This document shows, piece by piece, positions 54,011 through 64,000 of a stretch of DNA of 64,000 bases. Source of the stretch: Hypholoma sublateritium FD-334 SS-4 (taxonomy: Eukaryota > Basidiomycota > Agaricomycetes > Agaricales > Strophariaceae). Below the pieces are notes generated by a model that had not been told where the DNA came from, ran no database searches, and worked only from the letters and a program-made list of their open reading frames with translations. Location: positions 302,493 through 366,492 of the forward strand of contig KN817525.1 in NCBI GenBank assembly GCA_000827495.1, written 5' to 3'. Position numbers and translations under genes: made by a program. Numbering within the stretch: the first letter of the stretch is position 1; every line of letters starts with the position of its first letter.

Positions 54011-57000
54011 ATGGCTTTCTGGCCGAGAGATCAAAGAACAATTTCCTCAGCCCCAGCTGACTCTGTTAAAAAGCAGTCTCGGAATTACCCCAACCTAGAG
54101 CAGGGATTAATTGGAGCTGCGACACTATCTGAGGATCGAAATAAACGTCTAAGCTGGATTTTTGCCTCCAAGACCCCCAACAGCGTGCACAGTACGTGGA
54201 TTTACACAATAAATAAGCTCTAGTAAACAGTCAGACTATCCAGAATCCTCTCAGACGCAGCTTAAATTCGGAAAAGAAGTTCAAATTCGGCCTCCAACCC
54301 ATTGCACGACTTCAGACAGCCCACGAACCAGCGCAAGGCAACGTGCAGAGCAAGGGGTAAACAACCATTCAGTCCTCCCTCTGCCTAGTCTTATGCATTC
54401 TGCAGGCAAATTTCCTACGGACATACATCCCAGATGTCGAAATACCAGAAGAACTCATTCGGCAGCAGCTGATTGAGGATACGACTCGCTCACGCGAGCT
54501 TCGGAAATTCGACCCATATCTAGGAAGTCTCATAGATGTGTTCGAATCCAGAAACAAGGACGACACAATATTTGCCGCTTTCGCCGCAGGAGAGACGAAT
54601 CAGGAATTGAGTAAGTGTCCAACAGCGACCTATTCAATACCAACACTGAGGTGACTCAGGATTCACGAAAATCTACTGCTTTGATCCTTCAAGATCCTCT
54701 CAGCCGCCCGATAATATCATGCACACATTTTCGACCCCAATTCAACAAATTGTGTCCTCCGACCCGCCGAATAATTCTGGGCAAGGCTAGTTCTAACTTT
54801 CATCTTGTAGAAGCATTCCGTGAAGCTGAATCCCACCAGATACAAACATTGCCGTTCGCACATATGGTTCGACGAAAGTGCTCAAGGTTGAATGTCGGAG
54901 CAGTATTGTCCGACCCACTGTCAAAGAAAGTGCCACGTTCACCCGTAAATCTCTGGATAACGAAACGGTCGTTGATATGAAGTATTCGTCGGATGGGTCA
55001 AATCTTATGCTTATGGGTGATTTGGGATCAGTCTTCGCTTATAATCTTTTCTCGGATAAGCAATACAAGTAAGTGTGGATTTATAGGGAGGAAAATGCTC
55101 ATAACTTTCATTGCAGGCTTTCACTGCCGTCCGGCAAAGATACTCCCCCTGCACTCGATAAGGGCAATTTTTGGCGTCTATCACTTGGTACTACCCCTTC
55201 AGATTTCGTCATCTTGTCGGCTAAGGACGTGTTTTGTTTGGACAAACGGGTATGTTGCTGTGGAATACGACCTTTCATTACCGCTGAATGTCATATTAGA
55301 CTAACTCAAGTTTCAATATATTCTCCCTGAGCAAAGGAAAACATGTATTCACTTCGGTAGAAGACTGTCACGCCAATAACGTACTTTCTCTCTGCTCCAC
55401 GGATCAAGTTATCTGGTTGGATGTACGATTTCCTCGCTCCCCACTGTTTGCATACGCCCACGGAAGGGAGTATGATCAATATCTATCCACCCGTACAATC
55501 CACGGTTCTCCCTGTTCTCGTAAGTATCTCGCTCCGCTGACTTTCATGTTGACCAATATTGCCCAGAAACGACTATTTTGACCTCACGAAGCAACAGCAT
55601 GGTCACAATCTATGACGCATCTCGGTCGCCGAGTGGACTTTTCAGCATGAACACCGTGCCGTACTGCTTATCGTCAAGTCGTGGCATGCACCAACCCCAT
55701 GTCGGACATCAGCTTATTGAAAAGGGCAACTTCACGGCTTTATTATTGCTATCAGAAGGTGCAGGCGTAACCTATAACGAGCTTGTATTTGCGAACCCGC
55801 AAGCTGAACATGAACACGAGGTTAATAAAGTGAATATTGCAATGACAACGTCCTCGACGAATGGGATTGTCCTAGCAGATATAAGTCCGCTCTGCCGTCA
55901 GGAATTCAGTCAAGTTGACCTTCAAGCAGCATATGAAGGTAGAAAATCGTCTACCTTTCGGCATCTGAGTGACGCTTATATTTATGGCCCGCAGACATGT
56001 TTTCTAAACACTTCGCAGGAGTCACACAGGCCGAAGAAAACGGAGCAGATTCGGTCTCTCAGTTGGAGCAATACTTTCCGCCTTGTGTGCCGAGCAAACC
56101 CACTGGACATCTATTTACAACGTGAGTGTCTGGCGATGCCATTAATAACGGTCTAACGCATTGATTATCAGGCATGAAATTGCAATACTTGAAGGCAGTA
56201 ATGGTGATGGTCCATGTGAGAATAACTTCCTGGCTGACACCCCCACAAACTTGAAAAGAGCCTATCGAGCGTTGAAAGAAGGGAAGCTTTCTCCCCAGTC
56301 GATGAAAGCTCATAGACATGTGTCGTTATTGCCGGTCCTTCAAAAATTCGATCATCACCTCTCAGACGACCCAGCTAAAATGGAGGAGTATCTGCAAACA
56401 TTCAATCTTTCGAACGGCGAAGAAATCTCAAAACAAATCCGTCAATACGAGGAGGATGCTTCCCAGCAACTCATACTGGATCTCGCTCTTTCGTTCGACG
56501 TCCTTTCACAAGAATCGCCGTCTAAACCCGGAGAACTCGATCATGCGCTTGAGGTCATGACGGAAGCGTTGTCATTGGGGGACGAACCTCCACCTGTTGA
56601 GTTCGGCTTCTTAAAACCGTTTGACAAAACTGCCTCTGTGGACGACGGTAACAGCGATTCCCCGCGGGGCTTGGACATACCAATCGGAGTGCGACTGCTG
56701 TTGCAGGGATGGGACACATCCGACCCAGAGACTTTTGTGTATCATGATTCCTACAATGCCGCGAACGATGCCGTGCCAATCAAAATCAAGAAATCGCACT
56801 CCCAGAGCCAATCGCAGGTTCCAGTCATGAACAGCCAACGTCCGCCTGTGGTCCTTCCGTCGAACGTTGTCGGTTTTTCTCAGTTGGATATACTTCGGAA
56901 AGTAGCACCCAAAGTCCAAGCGCATTCTCAAACAGCCTTCGCGCCTCTGTTTGAGCTTCCCGATTCTACGATCGCACAATCTCAGGTGAATGAATCGCAG

Positions 57001-57099
57001 GAATACATGACTAGCACCCAGATTTTGCCTGGCCCGTACGGAGGACGACCTACAAATGTCAAGAAGAAGGCCGTAAAGAAACGATTGGGAGGTTTCTGA
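54011..57099 (+). CDS. RNA polymerase I initiation factor, Rrn6-like
   Basis: Rrn6 is a core-factor subunit for rDNA transcription in the nucleolus. ATG 54011 gives MAFWPRDQRTISSAPADSVK. Subsequent exons have RTYIPDVEIPEELIRQQLIE, then a beta-propeller-like part (VDMKYSSDGSNLMLMGDLGS, NNVLSLCSTDQVIWLDVRFP, TILTSRSNSMVTIYDAS). The last exon is helical (LKRAYRALKEGKLSPQSMKA) and then disordered with SQ-rich stretches. It ends QILPGPYGGRPTNVKKKAVK, a C-terminal signature I associate with Rrn6-like proteins (PGPFGGRP followed by a Lys run and GGF). Stop 57097-57099. About eight introns. The assignment rests mainly on this tail and overall layout. Confidence 0.65.
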
Positions 57100-57499
57100 C
57101 TATTTTAGCATGCCTTCTTGTCAAAACATATGTACAGCTTAAGCTACTTTTAATGATAATCGGGAGAGACCGAGGAGAGGCTGCCGGCTATCCGGGTCCG
57201 CGATCAATCAGTCGGTCAAGTGATATTCGCGTGATGCCGCTTCTTTGCAGTCTTCGTGCCTCACCTTTCGCGGACTCTGGCCAGGCATCACTCGAGTGCA
57301 GGTTCTAGACGAATACTTGTAATCTGCACGCTCTGTCCACCAAGTCTGCAAGAAATACGAGTCTGTCGTGCAAGAGCACGAAGCTGGACTTTGGGCCAGC
57401 CCAACAACCTGCTCTATGGATGGAAAAAGGTAAGTAGCTCCGATGTCGACTCCAAGCAGACTATAATATTGCTTTAAAGGACGTCTAATCCTGTTTACG
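57100..57499. other. Intergenic spacer, 400 bp
   Basis: 3' flank of the Rrn6-like gene and promoter of the carrier gene. Open frames here carry no family motif. Confidence 0.4.
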
Positions 57500-58995
57500 A
57501 TGCCGACAAATACCATGACTTCCTGCGAAGTGGGTATCCCAACTATTTCGCTATGTGAAGCCCCTCATAGTATCTTTGCAGACAACAAGGCAGTCGTCTG
57601 CGCGCTTTCCGCTAGTTATGTGTCGACCTTCGCCGGATATCCAGTCAGTCTTTGGCTGTATCTCTCTTCTGACCATGCGATGTTTATTTTATTTTAGTTG
57701 GACTCCATCAAGTCCAGGTTGCAGACGACAAAAACGCGCATAACAATTCCGAAGCTTGCGATGCTCGTATACCGGGAAGAGGGGATCATGGGATTCTATC
57801 GGGGATTGTGGATACCTCTAATGACGATATCCTTTGTCCGTGCGTGCGGATACCTACCTCTCTGGTTTTACAACCTTACCTTTTTGCAGGGGCCGCGAGC
57901 TTCACCATCTACTCGCGCACAAAGGAGAACTTCCGGGAAAATAACATTCTCTGTCGGGACAGCATAGTCGACGTCTCTCTCACGGGTGGCGTCAGTGGAG
58001 CTATGTCAGGAGCCCTTATATCGTTTGGGAGTGCCCGTATGTCGTCTCGTTTTTCACCGCCAACGCTCCATTAACCAACCATATGACTAGCGTTCGAACT
58101 TGTCAAAGTGCGCTCGGATCTATGTTTACCGTATTTCACCAATTAATGCGTTGTGCAGGTCCGGCGACAGCTGGAATACACGATCGCCGCGAGCAAGGGC
58201 GTGACCATGGTCAAGCCGCCTGGCACCGTCGAGGCCGTCAAGGACATCTACCGCGCGAACGGGCTGAAGGGCCTGTACACAGGGTTCCCGCTTCATTTTG
58301 GTACGCAGGCACATGCTGTATATTTAGCGTCGTGCCGTGGCTAAACATAGCTTTAATTGCCAGTACGCGATACGGCTGGGACCGCCCTCTACTTCCTCGA
58401 GTATGACGGGATGCGCCATCTGCTGGGAAGGCAGCGATCTGGGGAGCAGGGTGCGACGCCGTCGTGGCTGCCGATACATGCGCAGCTGGTTCCTTTCGTG
58501 TGTGGCTCGTTGTCTGGGGTACGTCCCTTCAGGTCTTCGTAATTCGTCATTATGGGCTCATCTCTTCCCGTAGGTGACTTCGTGGGCTTTGATATACCCT
58601 CTTGATGTGTAAGTTAGAGCACTTCCTGCGTATTCTAGTTTTAGCTGACGGCGCCACGGGGCCATAGCGTAAAAACTAAAGTGCAGCAGCGTGCACTTGC
58701 CGGAGAGCGGTATCGCACTCCTTGGGAAACCCTGTATCGTCTCGTCAGAGGCGCGTTCTGTAATCTGTCACTCCTCGGATCTGAATGCTGACTCCACTAT
58801 ACGTTAGGTCCTGACCCTAATTCACCTAAGCCAATACTAGCGGGCATCACGCGAATATACCGAGGGCTTGGTGTGAGCGCGCTGCGAAGTATCACAACCC
58901 ATGGCCTGCTCTGGACCCTCTTTGACATGACTGCCCACTACATCGACAACCTACCTCCCTCCTTGCGGGCGGATCGGGCGGAAGTCCCATATTAA
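57500..58995 (+). CDS. Mitochondrial carrier family protein (SLC25)
   Basis: Inner-membrane metabolite carrier with three repeats. ATG 57500 (MPTNTMTSCE) is joined by an intron to DNKAVVCALSASYVSTFAGY. Carrier signatures are PLDSIKSRLQ (repeat 1), PFELVKVRRQ (repeat 2) and PLDVVKTKVQ (repeat 3), each spanning a short intron or exon boundary. Matching half-repeats are GIMGFYRGLWIPL, GLKGLYTGFPLHF and IYRGLGVSALRSITTHGLLW. Several exons are very small, including the one around 58660-58760. The stop is TAA 58993-58995. The length is normal at about 330 residues. Substrate is not readable by eye; the sequence is not an ADP/ATP carrier. Confidence 0.86.
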
Positions 58996-59256
58996 TCTGT
59001 GCCATCTACGGTGTCCCACATAAATGTTATTCGTTCTTTTTTCGTAACCTAGATCAAATTATAGTCAACATATGTACCATAACACTATCCAAGTTTCCCA
59101 AATAAATGCTCGCTCAGCAGGCCGGCAGTCAGTCGACCGCGCCTTGCTGCAAGTGACAAACGCAAAACTCATGAACGGCAACATCAAACAAATGAATGCA
59201 ATTAGCTCCGATATGTGATATTGATATTTCTCTATGTATCCCACTTTATGTTATGA

Positions 59257-61319
59257 TCATCGGGCTTGGACGTAATCGTCGATTTTCAATAACAAGCAGA
59301 CAGTCTCCGTGGAAAGCTCAATCGCGCTCGTGGTGACCAAAAGGGGCTGGATGACCTCCTCATCGAGGATGTTCGAAATCAAGCCCTGTTAAAAATATTG
59401 TTAAGTCCAGCACGGCGTAATTTTACCATAACATACCTTGCGGACGTTGATACCGGCATTTCGGTCTCCCAAAGCATGACGGTTTCGCAGCTCGGTGACG
59501 ATAGCGATGGGGTTCAATCCAGCGTTCTCAGCGAGGGTGGTGGGAATGACTTCGAGCGCGTCAGCGTAAGCCTGGAAGCAGTATGCTTCCATTCCCTTTA
59601 ACGAATTGGCGTATTGGGACAATAAGCGCGATACGTGGATTTCGGGTGCACCACCACCACCGATAAGGGCTCTGCAATGTCGATTATTGAGGGTGAATTC
59701 ACGGTTTGGATAGACAGGATACGTACCGCTTTTTCACCAGGCATCTGACGACGCAAAGTGCGTCGTGCAGACTGCGTTCGCACTCGTCGACAACCAGGTG
59801 ATTGCTTCCCGTGGCAAGGATGCTCACGGTACGCCCGCGGTTCTTGATTCCAGTGATGCGGACAACCTTTACACCGTCGTCGTTTGTCTCCTCAACGAGG
59901 TCGGCGTAGCCGAGCTTGTCCTCAGTGAACGCGTCGATATCTGACACAGGTTTGCAGATCAAGCTCTTCGACAGGAATTCGATCTCGTCGCGTTCTACGT
60001 CTTTGACGACGAGGATGTTGAGACGCTTCAGGTAGTTGAGAGCCAAGTCATCGACAGCGTCGCGCAGGATTGACTTTTGGATGAGAAGGACATTGCAGTT
60101 GGCCTTCTTGATCTTTTTGGCGAGGTTAAGAATGTATTGGCGACCCTCCTTGATGACTTTATCCATTTGTCGGTAGTCGTTGATGACGACAGTGTTATCC
60201 ATCTGCAATTTGGTCAATCATCCACAATAAAGTAAAGAAGTTAGAAACCAACGTCGGGCTTGGGTGCGCTCAGCTGAAATTGAATTATGGCGATCTTGGC
60301 CTTTTCCATTCGGGTGGGTCCTCCAGCAGCAACGACGACATTTTGGTTCAAAACGACACCCTCAACCAGTTCCGTGTCTTCAATGGTTCCTCCAATCTTC
60401 TTGACGACACGAATGTCACGTAGATCAACGTTGTTTGAGGTAGGTGTGATCAGACGAGAGACCGCTGCGACAGCGATGGGTGCCAAAGTTGAAGAATACT
60501 GCGAAACAATCTAAACAGGAGCGAAGGTGGAAAGGTGAGATGCAAAATGACATAAATGTAAGTGAATCGGCGAACCTTGGAGTTGAGAGACGTGCTTGCT
60601 GCACGAAGAAGGCTGGCCTTGTCATTGAGATCGACAGGTGTGGACATCTCTGTCAGGTACTCGACCGCTTTGGTCGACGCGCGCAGGAACGACTCCGCGA
60701 CGATTGTGGGGTGGATGCCCTTCTCTAACATTTTTTCGGCTGCGCCCAGGAAGCTTCCTGCGAGAACAACGACAGAGGTCGTGCCATCTCCAGCTTCAAT
60801 GTCTTGTGCAGCAGATAGATCGACCAGCTAATTTCGATTGAAGAAATATTTAGATGTCATCGTGTCTGTGAGGATACTGGAAAGGACCTGCCATTTTCGC
60901 TGCGGGGTGGAGAGCCTGCACGCTTTTCAAGATAGTGGCACCATCGTTGGTGACGATGACTTCGCCCTTGGAAGTTTGGATCTGAAGATACGTCGCTCAG
61001 CACACCCTGACGCGATATATAGATCGCGATGGTACCATCTTGTCCATTCCTCGAGGTCCTAACGACGTTCGAACTGCATCACTGATGGCTATAGATTATG
61101 TTAAGACTAAGAGGTGCAGAATGACACGCAGAAAAGCTGACCCTTCGCAGCGACCATGTTCGATAATCGCAATTCCATGGGCTTGCCCTAGATTGCAGCG
61201 CAGTTAGAAAGCGATCAGGGTGGTTTGGAGGGACAAACCTTGTCCTTGAAGGAGGCATTGGCACCAGAGAGGGTTTTTGTAACGCCCTGTTGGGTGAGGG
61301 AAGGTTTCGTGGAGGCCAT
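59257..61319 (-). CDS. CCT4: CCT chaperonin delta subunit (TCP-1 delta)
   Basis: One of eight subunits of the cytosolic CCT/TRiC chaperonin that folds actin and tubulin. ATG 61319 ([20 protein letters not shown]). After several small exons: [10 protein letters not shown], then [40 protein letters not shown] (ATP site with the catalytic Asp), and [12 protein letters not shown]. The middle has SLNSK joined to [40 protein letters not shown] and [13 protein letters not shown]. These match the delta subunit, as does [20 protein letters not shown]. The C-terminus has [20 protein letters not shown] and ends KIDDYVQAR, stop 59257-59259. About nine introns. Confidence 0.94.
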
Positions 61320-61473
61320 AGGAAGATGAAGAAGGGACGCAGTCACCAGTCAAGACTTGGAGAAACGCGTCCTTCAAAATGGGAAATCCCGTGATGCGTG
61401 ATCGATCCGCTATTCGCTGAGCAAGAGTGACGTTCTCTCTTCTGCCTCAACCACCATCTCAACTTACACATCC

Positions 61474-61482
61474 ATGGACTTT
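61474..61482 (+). other. 9-nt first coding exon of UFD1
   Basis: ATGGACTTT followed by a GTAAGT donor. The next exon starts after TTTTCAG at the TTTACAAAC that encodes FTN. No other in-frame ATG gives the conserved FTNLAGAGGIHFAG start. Confidence 0.7.
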
Positions 61483-63194
61483 GTAAGTCTCATTATCTTG
61501 TATATGGCACTTTTCTTATTCTTTTCAGTTTACAAACTTGGCCGGCGCCGGTGGCATCCACTTTGCGGGGTAAGCCAACGCGACGTTCATCGCGTGTATA
61601 ACGATCTGATTGCTCATCGACAACAGGGGCCTTCCTCCAGGCTTTCCCATGCGGAGAGCGAATCCCAGGTCGTATGACGAGTATCTGAAGGCATACAGTA
61701 TGGCCATGCTGCCTGGACGGGAACGAGAGAACGTGTCTTACGGCGGGAAGAGTACGCGTCATGCCACCTGCTATATTTGCTCTGAACTGCTCTGAACTGA
61801 CATCTTGCGCTATTTAATAGTCATCATGCCCCAGTCATCTCTGGCTAATTTGACAAACTTGGACATTGAAAGTCCGTGGATGTTTCAGCTTCGCAACCCG
61901 ACAAATCCGGCGGCATCGACCCATGCAGGTGTCCTAGAATTTATTGCTGAGGAGGGTGTTGTACACTTGCCTTACTGGATGATGAAGACCCTTCGTTTAA
62001 ATGAAGGTGATCCCATACGAATTACTGGTGCGGAGCTGGCAAAGGGAAAACTAGTGAAGCTGCAGGCACAATCGGTGCACTTCCTGGAGATATCAGATCC
62101 CAAAGCCGTGTATGTGTTGCTGCTGTCAAAGTCGAACTGCATCTCATTGAAGACCTAGGCTGGAACAATCTCTGCGAAATTTCTCTGCTTTGACTCAAGG
62201 AGATATCATTGAAATATCTTACAATTCAATTGTCTTTGGACTGTTAGTAATGGAGACAAAGCCAGGCGGAGCAGGCATCAATGTCGTGGACACTGATCTT
62301 GAGGTCGACTTCGCAGCTCCGCTGGGATACGTAGAACCGGAACGTCCTAAGAAAGCTCCCCCGACAACTATGGCCTCGAAATTGAAGATTGATCTCAATT
62401 CCCAGTCCCCCGGTTCATCACGGCCTGGCTCGGCGTTGAGTGGAGGCTTCGCTGGAACCAGTACGGGCGCCACCGCTGTTAGCAAGGACGGAGATCATTG
62501 GGAGAGTTTCAAAGGAAAGGGAGAAACTTTGAACGGACGCAAGACCAAGGGAAAGGGTATCAGTCACCGGAAGCCTGAGCAAGTCGCCGAAGGAAGTAAG
62601 ATCATCCATACTGAGTGAGTCATCTTGACCGCACTCCCTTGTACGCTTTCTAATTTATGTTTCCAGTCAGCATAAAATTGTTTCGAATAGCACTCTGGAG
62701 TCGGAGGTCAAGGTACCCGCCGCACTGAATCTGCCATACGGCCAGCTGTTTTTTGGTTTCAATGTTGCCACATATGTGCCTCCTGTAGTTGCACCTGGCT
62801 CTCCGCAAAGTGGCCCTCAGGTAGATATTCACTCTTTTATGCCGTACAATTGCGACTGATTTTTGCGTAGTCGCCGCCTACATTCTCTGGTTCTGGCAAC
62901 ACGTTGAGCGGCCGTTCGAATCCCTCTGCAAGCAAGCCTGACCCTAAGGGTAAGGGCAAAGAATCGGAGTCCTCTAAGCCTGCTGCTGCGCATACCTGGG
63001 GAACATCGGGGAACACGATAGGCAGGAAGCCACCTCCGCAAGATGGCCCGGTTGGTGTTGGAGGTGCCAGAGTACCGCAACCCCCACAACGTAATAATCG
63101 CCAACCAGAAAAGCAGCGCAGTCCTTCACCGGAAGAAGAGGAGGATTGGGGTGTCGACGATGACGACGATGTTATCATGATCGACAGTGACTAG
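61474..63194 (+). CDS. UFD1: Ubiquitin fusion degradation protein Ufd1
   Basis: Partner of Npl4 and Cdc48/p97, extracting ubiquitinated proteins, for example in ER-associated degradation. The first coding exon is only 9 nt (61474-61482, MDF), joined by an intron to FTNLAGAGGIHFAG. Then YLKAYSMAMLPGRERENVSY, GGK, an intron, and IMPQSSLANLTNLDIESPWM (double-psi barrel start). HLPYWMMKTLRLNEGDPIRI and LTQGDIIEISYNSIVFGLLV complete the UT3 domain. The C-terminal part is Ser/Pro/Lys-rich and disordered with a last acidic motif (DWGVDDDDDVIMIDSD). Stop TAG 63192-63194. Divergent from CCT4, about 150 bp between starts. Confidence 0.92.
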
Positions 63195-63449
63195 GATTTT
63201 TTTCCTTCCAGCTCGTAGAAGACTTTCGTCGCCATCCTTATGATGGAATGCCTGCGGTAGTTTTGTTCCTGATGTATAATATAGTTAACCAACCCATAGA
63301 TATGAATGAGGTCTTGTTTGCTTCTTCAACATTCTGGTCACACATGTCTAGTTTGATTAATATTCGCCTCTGAGTTTTTGCGTTGGAAATGTCGTGTTTT
63401 GGGACAATGCATAGCTTTTGGTATTGCGTAGCTTATGGCAATAATATAT

Positions 63450-64000
63450 TCAGAGCATAACGACGCCGATCCCTCTACCTGCGGGAACCCCACCTTCACT
63501 GTTCATGCCTGCCAATACTGGTGTCCGCCAATTGTACAGGTAAAAGTTCAGGAATCCGTCGCCCAAACCGAACTAAAGAAAAGAAAGCGTGGTCAGCTTA
63601 GAAAACAACGGGCCGCTACCGACTAACCTTGAGCTCCGGGAGGATAGGCATGTTATCCATGAGGGTCAGCGCATTAAACACATCGAAGCCAGCATTGTTA
63701 GCAGTAATCACCGCATCGCCGATCAGCGCAGTCAACCTATTCTTTAGGATCTGGTCCTGGCCGTCGCCGCGGCTTAGCCCGGTGTCCGTGGCGTAGTAGA
63801 ATAGGTAGGCAGCCTCCAGCGTCGGGTTCGCTGCATTGCCAATGACGGTAGATGGTAAAGAGTAGAAAGAGAAGAAATCTGTGATCTTCCCTGTCTCTGG
63901 GTTCTGCGGGCGGGATGAGCGGTTGTAAATGCAGATATGTAGACAGTCGCACCTCGACGACGTACGCCCACGTCACCTGGCGCTGCCGTCTCCCCGGCCC
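63450..64000 (-). CDS. NMT1: N-myristoyltransferase, 3' part
   Basis: Transfers myristate to N-terminal glycines of cytosolic proteins. The gene enters from the right edge. Seen exons, 5' to 3' on the minus strand: TWAYVVE; an intron; NPETGKITDFFSFYSLPSTV, the NMT C-terminal domain hallmark; then LEAAYLFYYATDTGLSRGDG, ALIGDAVITANNAGFDVFNA and LTLMDNMPILPELK. The last exon has FGLGDGFLNFYLYNWRTPVL and ends GIGVVML at the stop complement 63450-63452, matching the family's C-terminal carboxylate, which acts as catalytic base. The N-terminal half is outside the window. Confidence 0.9.

Noticed and set aside
57208..57516. Minus-strand 102-codon frame between the Rrn6-like and carrier genes
   Set aside because: No recognisable motif and it lies in the carrier promoter region.

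Overview
The window is intron-rich nuclear DNA from a filamentous basidiomycete, most likely an Agaricomycete. Genes are split by many 45-80 nt GT-AG introns, coding density is high on both strands, and spacers are short. The gene set is fungal: a Crb2/Rad9-type checkpoint mediator, an Rrn6-like Pol I factor, a mediator tail subunit, a YPQ-type transporter and N-myristoyltransferase. I joined exons by hand from frame continuity and splice signals, so outer coordinates are firmer than internal exon edges. I saw no tRNA, rRNA, CRISPR array or intact transposon.

Region 1 (1-8.2 kb): the 3' half of an RPA2 gene, two tandem SGNH/GDSL esterase-like genes, a malic enzyme, a second and divergent RPA2-like gene, and a small unrecognised protein. 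Region 2 (8.4-20.3 kb): a PSMG3-like proteasome chaperone divergent from a MED16-like gene, a condensation-type acyltransferase, the tRNA pseudouridine synthase PUS4, a DapA-family aldolase and an RtcB-like protein. Region 3 (20.6-28.9 kb): a full-length mitochondrial proton-translocating transhydrogenase, a nucleotide-sugar transporter and an unknown single-pass membrane protein.

Region 4 (29.4-41 kb) is a head-to-tail run of genome-maintenance genes: a Tudor-BRCT checkpoint mediator, a chromodomain protein and RAD54. A decayed, internally deleted copy of RAD54 motor-domain sequence lies just downstream. Region 5 (41-52 kb): a LIN1/CD2BP2 splicing protein, a bestrophin-family channel, a PQ-loop vacuolar transporter, a RanBPM-like LisH-CTLH-CRA protein and two lineage-specific unknowns. 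Region 6 (52.6-64 kb): mitochondrial uL3, Rrn6-like, a mitochondrial carrier, CCT4, UFD1 and the 3' part of NMT.

Many genes sit in divergent pairs with 150-270 bp between start codons (esterase/malic enzyme, PSMG3/MED16, bestrophin/YPQ, uL3m/RRN6, CCT4/UFD1), which implies shared promoters. The most unusual items are the two RPA2 genes within 7.5 kb, the Asp-to-Ala change in the GDSL motif of one esterase copy, the RtcB-like ligase in a fungus, the RAD54 relic and the chromodomain protein with a conserved-looking C-terminal globular region.
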